From NCBI GenBank assembly GCA_003513555.1, contig DOPG01000106.1:11328-22456 (forward strand): a stretch of 11,129 bases of DNA. Direction: 5' to 3'. Positions 7,943-11,129 of the stretch are shown in pieces. The first letter of the stretch is position 1; every line of letters starts with the position of its first letter. The notes below the pieces were generated by a model, which did no database searches, had not been told where the DNA came from, and saw nothing but the letters and a program-made list of their open reading frames with translations. The translations under genes were made by a program, and so were the position numbers. This stretch comes from Rhodopirellula sp. GTDB taxonomy: Bacteria; Planctomycetota; Planctomycetia; Pirellulales; Pirellulaceae.

Positions 7943-7966
7943 GTCGCTGTGAGTTGCTGTGAGTCG
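7931..7966 (+). repeat. 10-bp tandem repeat over the carB stop codon
   Basis: The unit GAGTCGCTGT is repeated about 3.6 times: 7931-7940 with one mismatch, 7941-7950 exact, 7951-7960 with one mismatch, and six bases at 7961-7966. A further isolated copy of nine bases is at 7907-7915 inside carB. The TGA stop (7940-7942) sits at the first repeat junction. Because the unit is not a multiple of three, gain or loss of a copy would leave the reading frame ending at the same junction. Replication slippage is the likely origin. Confidence 0.8.
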
Positions 7967-7971
7967 AACGA

Positions 7972-7993
7972 AGGACAAGGTATTGCCTGTCCT
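7972..7993 (+). terminator. Hairpin after carB, possible terminator
   Basis: AGGACA (7972-7977) and GG (7979-7980) pair with CC (7986-7987) and TGTCCT (7988-7993), giving eight pairs with one bulged A around a five-base loop. It lies 30 bases past the carB stop. No T-run follows, so intrinsic termination of the textbook type is not shown. It may act as a 3'-end stabiliser or a U-less terminator. Confidence 0.4.
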
Positions 7994-8018
7994 GATTAAG
8001 ATGATGGCCCGTGCGGGC

Positions 8019-8069
8019 GGAGCACTTGCCTTTACGTGGTCAACACGTGTCAGAAAGAAGTAGTGCTTC
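8019..8069 (+). repeat. Nested inverted repeats, structured intergenic element
   Basis: An outer pair AGCACT (8021-8026) and AGTGCT (8062-8067) can be extended by a G-T and a G-C pair. It encloses CTTT (8030-8033) with AAAG (8054-8057), and an inner perfect hairpin ACGTG (8034-8038) and CACGT (8044-8048) with a GTCAA loop. The stem is interrupted by asymmetric internal loops. A GCCC/GGGC mini-hairpin (8007-8018) abuts it. This could be part of a small RNA, a complex terminator or an interspersed repeat. The 303-bp gap 7943-8245 carries no convincing protein gene. Confidence 0.45.
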
Positions 8070-8099
8070 CCCGTAGGGTTGAGAGTAAAAATCAGCCTC

Positions 8100-8118
8100 G
8101 TGGGTGGGCTCCCCCCAC
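8100..8118 (+). terminator. GC-rich hairpin, possible terminator
   Basis: GTGGG (8100-8104) pairs with CCCAC (8114-8118), and GG inside pairs with CC, across a bulged T and a GCTC loop. This is a very stable short stem. A five-T run appears only about 18 bases later (8136-8140), too far for a standard intrinsic terminator. It closes the run of hairpins that starts at 7972 and precedes the putative promoter of the regulator gene. Confidence 0.3.
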
Positions 8119-8144
8119 TCATGGTGATGTTTCGCTTTTTCCTG

Positions 8145-8172
8145 TTGGATGATTGTTAGCATGTCCTAGAAT
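8145..8172 (+). promoter_or_regulatory. Putative sigma-70-type promoter for the response regulator
   Basis: TTGGAT (8145-8150, four of six to TTGACA) and TAGAAT (8167-8172, five of six to TATAAT) are separated by 16 bp. Predicted transcription would start near 8179, leaving a leader of about 65 bases before ATG 8246. It lies in an AT-richer stretch downstream of the hairpin block, a sensible place for a promoter. Assigned by consensus match only. Confidence 0.35.
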
Positions 8173-8245
8173 TAAAGACTAAATCTTTCTGCGCGTTCGC
8201 AAGTCAGTTTTTATCCTTCCACTCGGTATCGGGCACGCGTCAACG

Positions 8246-9712
8246 ATGGTAAGTGAAAATCAGTCCGACTCCTCGGCAGACCGGGGTGAGTCTAGCCAGT
8301 TGTCGTCATTTGACCCATCCAGCCTCAAGCTGTTGGTCATCGATAATGAAGCGGCTCATGCTCGGGCGATGACAGAGAGTTTAGAAAAGGTCGGTTATAC
8401 GTGTGAGGTAGCGACCAGCGGGCCGGAGGCTGCTAGCTTGGTCGAGCGTGAAACCTACGACATCATCATTACGGATATGGTGATGAATGATGTCGATGGC
8501 ATGAAAATTCTGAAGTTGGCACGTGAGCGATTACCAGATTGCGAAGTGGTGATGGTGACCGGACATGCGACGGTGCCGGTGGCTGTGGAAGCGATGCAAA
8601 AAGGTGCCTTCAACTTTTTGGAAAAACCGATCACGCCCAACCGTCTTCGAGCGATTGCGGAAAAAGCCGCAGAGGCGGTTTCGCTGAAACGCCGAAATAC
8701 CGAGCTTCTACAGAGACTTGATGAACGTTTTGGCTTTGAGGGGATCATCTACGTCAGCAAGAAGATGCAAATGGTCATTGATCGCTTGCGTCGAATCGCT
8801 GCCACCGATGCAACTGTTCTGATCACGGGTGAAAACGGGACGGGCAAGGAGGTCATTGCGCAGGCGATTCACCAAAATAGTCCGCGGCGCAGCAAACGCA
8901 TGGTAGCAATCAATACCGGAGCCATTGCCGAGAATCTTGTCGAGAGCGAGTTGTTCGGGCATGTGAAAGGATCATTCACTGATGCAGTGTCTGACCGTGA
9001 AGGAGCTTTTCAATATGCCAATGGAGGTACGCTGTTCCTTGATGAGGTCGGTGACATGCCTGCCAATACTCAGATCAAGTTGCTGCGTGTTTTGGAGGAG
9101 AATCAGATCACGCGAGTGGGCGATAATAAAACGATCAAAGTGAATGTGCGTTTAATCTCCGCAACGAATCGTCCATTGCAGGGGATGATTGAAGCTGGCA
9201 CCTTCCGTAATGATTTGTATCATCGACTGAAAGTAGTGACGGTCGAGTTGCCTGCTTTGCGTGATCGGCTCGAAGATGTTGTGCCATTGATGGACCACTT
9301 TCGAAAATCATTTCTTCGTCGCCACGACAAGCCTATGGCGCACTTCACACCAGCCGTGACGAAGCGTTTCTTTTCCTATGATTGGCCGGGTAATGTCAGG
9401 GAGTTGAGAAATTTCGTCGAAACGATGGTAGTGTTGGATACCGATGGAAAACTCGATGTTGATGATTTGCCACCTGAGTTAGCCGATGAGGTAGCGGAAG
9501 ATGGGGACGCGTTGCAATTGCCAATTCAAGGTGATTCAGATTTGATAGGGAAGCCGTTGGGTGTCATTGAACGGTGGGCAATTGAGGAAACGCTCAGACT
9601 TACGAATGATAATCGTGATGAAGCTGCAAAGATCCTTCAAATCGGTGCACGTACTTTGTATCGCCGACTGGATCAGTACAAGAAAGATGAAGAGGAATCG
9701 ACCGAATTTTAG
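8246..9712 (+). CDS. NtrC-family sigma-54-dependent response regulator
   Basis: A 488-residue cytoplasmic transcription activator. The REC domain (about 27-145) has acidic-pocket Asp33-Asn34-Glu35, phosphoacceptor Asp77 in IITDMVM, Thr105 in VTGHA and Lys127 in LEKP. The AAA+ domain (about 168-400) has Walker A GENGTGKE at 195-202, a sigma-54 contact loop GSFTDA at 242-247 where GAFTGA is usual, Walker B TLFLDE at 262-267, sensor I around SATNR 305-309, arginine-finger region FRNDLYHR 320-327, and sensor II GNVREL at 382-387. A C-terminal Fis-type helix-turn-helix (about 454-478, with EAAKILQIGARTLYRRL) should bind upstream activating sites. Phosphorylation would drive ATPase-dependent opening of sigma-54 promoters. 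No histidine kinase is next to it, so it is an orphan regulator here and its targets are unknown. The first 25 residues are Ser/Asp-rich and unconserved. Confidence 0.95.
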   Translation: MVSENQSDSSADRGESSQLSSFDPSSLKLLVIDNEAAHARAMTESLEKVGYTCEVATSGPEAASLVERETYDIIITDMVMNDVDGMKILKLARERLPDCEVVMVTGHATVPVAVEAMQKGAFNFLEKPITPNRLRAIAEKAAEAVSLKRRNTELLQRLDERFGFEGIIYVSKKMQMVIDRLRRIAATDATVLITGENGTGKEVIAQAIHQNSPRRSKRMVAINTGAIAENLVESELFGHVKGSFTDAVSDREGAFQYANGGTLFLDEVGDMPANTQIKLLRVLEENQITRVGDNKTIKVNVRLISATNRPLQGMIEAGTFRNDLYHRLKVVTVELPALRDRLEDVVPLMDHFRKSFLRRHDKPMAHFTPAVTKRFFSYDWPGNVRELRNFVETMVVLDTDGKLDVDDLPPELADEVAEDGDALQLPIQGDSDLIGKPLGVIERWAIEETLRLTNDNRDEAAKILQIGARTLYRRLDQYKKDEEESTEF

Positions 9713-9723
9713 GTCTTGGATCG

Positions 9724-10806
9724 TTAGCACTCTTCTTGAGAGCCATGTGCTTCGCGTGGGATGTATCGACCGCCACCGTTCTCAGAATAGTGCTTGCTGA
9801 GCATCTGCTCGAATTCTTCCGCTGTTCGGATGCGAGTCATGTCGAGTCGCACTTCTTCGTGCCGAGGGTGGCATTGGGAATACTTGATGCAAAATTTCCT
9901 CATCAACAGTGGCGCACGTTGTTCAGTGTAGGTTTGCATGCACAATTGGAAATGAGCTCTCATGACAGCGGCTTGTTCATTCAAATCCGGTGGTGAGGGC
10001 TTGGGAAGGCCTTCTGCAAGAGCCTTTGCTTGTTGAAAAATCCATGGATTTCCGATTGCTCCTCGTGCAACAGTGACTCCATCGATTCCAGTCTCTTCAA
10101 TCATACGCAAGCAGTCCTCGGCGGTGAACAAATCCCCGCTTCCGAGGATCCGCATCCTTGCACCAACGTGTTGCTTGACCTCGGAAAGAAAAGACCAGCG
10201 ACTGGGGCCAACATAGCGTTGTTGTACGGTTCGCCCGTGCACGGTGGCAGCAGCCAGGCCAGCGTTCATGGCACCATCAAGGATTTGAAAAAACTTGTCG
10301 CGGGATTCAGCTGAATCATCAATGCCACGCCGCATCTTGACTGTCACTGGAATCTGTTGAGGTACGATATCGCGGGTGCGTCGAAGAATATCGATGGCAA
10401 CGTCGGGTTGTGACAAATGGAATCCGCCTCGACAGCGACCTAACACCTTTTTGACCGGACACCCGAAATTGACGTCGATGATGTCGAAGCCAGCCTCCAC
10501 CAGTTTCAGCGCGCCCATGGCAAACTGTTCCGGTTCAGCACCCATCAATTGTCCCCCCACCGGGTGTTCTGTGGGATGAATATCCAAGAAGTGTTTCGTT
10601 TTCTGCCGTTTGCTAAGGGCTAGCAGGAATTGGTCCAGCATCACCTCGCAAATCGCGTAACTGGCGCCATGTTGACGCGCAATCACTCGCATCGGCAGGT
10701 CGCTGTAGCCTGACAAGGCCGCTTGCACTACAGGAAAGCCAATGTTGACATTACCAATGCTTAGCGGTGAAAGGGCGGGGAAGGTAGACACAGAAACGGC
10801 ACGCAC
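9724..10806 (-). CDS. dus: tRNA-dihydrouridine synthase
   Basis: A 360-residue flavoenzyme that reduces specific uridines in the tRNA D-loop to dihydrouridine using FMN and NAD(P)H. The TIM-barrel FMN signature is present: VQAALSGYSDLPMR near 27-40, catalytic Cys116 in DVNFGCPVKKV (111-121), Lys157 in VTVKMRRG, His190 in TVHGRT, the phosphate-binding GSGDL at 222-226, and VARGAIGNPWIF at 246-257. The order and spacing fit the DusB/NifR3 group. After the catalytic loop the usual small-residue AGSALL-like segment is replaced by LGRCRGGFHL. The start is GTG 10806; a GTG five codons further in is an alternative, and no Shine-Dalgarno helps decide. The gene is convergent with the response regulator (11-bp gap) and divergent from the epimerase gene (99 bp). 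Family certain, subgroup less so. Confidence 0.93.
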   Translation of the reverse strand: MRAVSVSTFPALSPLSIGNVNIGFPVVQAALSGYSDLPMRVIARQHGASYAICEVMLDQFLLALSKRQKTKHFLDIHPTEHPVGGQLMGAEPEQFAMGALKLVEAGFDIIDVNFGCPVKKVLGRCRGGFHLSQPDVAIDILRRTRDIVPQQIPVTVKMRRGIDDSAESRDKFFQILDGAMNAGLAAATVHGRTVQQRYVGPSRWSFLSEVKQHVGARMRILGSGDLFTAEDCLRMIEETGIDGVTVARGAIGNPWIFQQAKALAEGLPKPSPPDLNEQAAVMRAHFQLCMQTYTEQRAPLLMRKFCIKYSQCHPRHEEVRLDMTRIRTAEEFEQMLSKHYSENGGGRYIPREAHGSQEEC

Positions 10807-10905
10807 TTTTTCGAAATCAATGAGTTGAACAAGGTGAATTTGCCAGCGATGTCGGTTAACGTAAAGCTCTCATATGTCTGGTACACGAAAGCCCCGAAAA
10901 ACGTC

Positions 10906-11129
10906 ATGATGCTACGCTTGTCCTTCACCGCGGTGCTCATTATCGCTGTTATCACCTGTTTTGCCAACTCGCTCGCTACCAATCCCACAATGAACATCCA
11001 ATCCAACGTATTTGGTGCTACTCAGGACGGTCAAGACGTCACTCGGTTCACTTTGACTAATTCGCATGGCAATAGTGTTTCGGTCATGACTTGGGGTGCC
11101 ACCCTGCTCGATGTCAACGTCCCAGACCG
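10906..11129 (+). CDS. galM: Exported aldose 1-epimerase, N-terminal part
   Basis: Seventy-four codons are visible before the window ends. The mature part shows the beginning of the galactose mutarotase fold: VFGATQDGQDVTRFTLTN, then a Gly-containing strand, then VMTWGATLLDVNVPD, matching the family pattern of a first strand pair, WGA/YGA, and VPDR. Aldose 1-epimerases interconvert alpha and beta anomers of sugars. With ATG 10906 the protein opens with a signal peptide: Arg4, a hydrophobic core about 7-20, and a Ser-Leu-Ala site at 22-24, so it likely acts outside the cytoplasm. An in-frame ATG at 10849, preceded by AAGGTG at 10831-10836, would add 19 residues and weaken the signal peptide. 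A short 99-bp divergent region separates it from the dihydrouridine synthase gene. Confidence 0.82.
   Translation, partial: MMLRLSFTAVLIIAVITCFANSLATNPTMNIQSNVFGATQDGQDVTRFTLTNSHGNSVSVMTWGATLLDVNVPD

Noticed and set aside
8001..8063. 20-codon ORF with a basic C-terminus in the carB-regulator gap
   Set aside because: No ribosome-binding site, and it lies within the hairpin block; kept only as a note. It could be reconsidered if the block proves to be transcribed.
9727..9750. Short stem (GCAC/GTGC with inner TCT/AGA) at the convergent gene ends
   Set aside because: It is short, has an asymmetric internal loop, lies within the dihydrouridine synthase coding sequence and lacks a T-run on either strand; too weak to call a bidirectional terminator.

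Overview
The window reads as a bacterial chromosome segment, most probably from a planctomycete (Pirellula/Rhodopirellula-like). That is inference. It rests on moderate GC, weak or absent Shine-Dalgarno sequences, GTG starts, an EF-hand protein and secreted hydrolase/epimerase-type proteins, and the general look of the proteins. No rRNA, tRNA, CRISPR array, transposase or phage gene was seen.

Region 1 (1-4272, + strand) looks like one operon of five tightly packed genes. They are the tail of an EF-hand calcium-binding protein, an ABC ATPase and its MacB/FtsX-type permease, an exported endonuclease/exonuclease/phosphatase-family protein, and a ten-helix EamA-type drug/metabolite transporter. 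Two junctions overlap (ATGA at 204-207, TGATG at 3353-3357) and the others are 24 and 32 bp apart. The ATPase and permease form a classical envelope export or lipoprotein-handling machine; the jobs of the other genes are not fixed by context.

Region 2 (4273-7942) is a 418-bp leader followed by carB, the large subunit of carbamoyl-phosphate synthase. No carA lies in the window. The leader contains a 10-bp perfect inverted repeat that encloses a strong bulged hairpin. Its 3' arm contains the best Shine-Dalgarno sequence of the leader, which makes it a candidate cis-regulatory RNA.

Region 3 (7943-8245) is a 303-bp gap. It holds a 10-bp tandem repeat over the carB stop codon, then a run of hairpins between 7972 and 8118, then a plausible sigma-70-type promoter. 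The hairpin block could be a terminator, a small RNA or an interspersed repeat.

Region 4 (8246-9712) encodes an NtrC-type sigma-54-dependent response regulator without a neighbouring kinase. Its sigma-54 contact loop is altered (GSFTDA) and its REC acidic pair is D-N. Convergent to it, 11 bp away, is a tRNA-dihydrouridine synthase (9724-10806, - strand). Divergent from that gene is the start of an exported aldose 1-epimerase, cut by the window edge.

Most of the window is ordinary housekeeping and transport. I see no clear new multi-gene system. The best leads are the two structured non-coding stretches (carB leader and carB-regulator gap).
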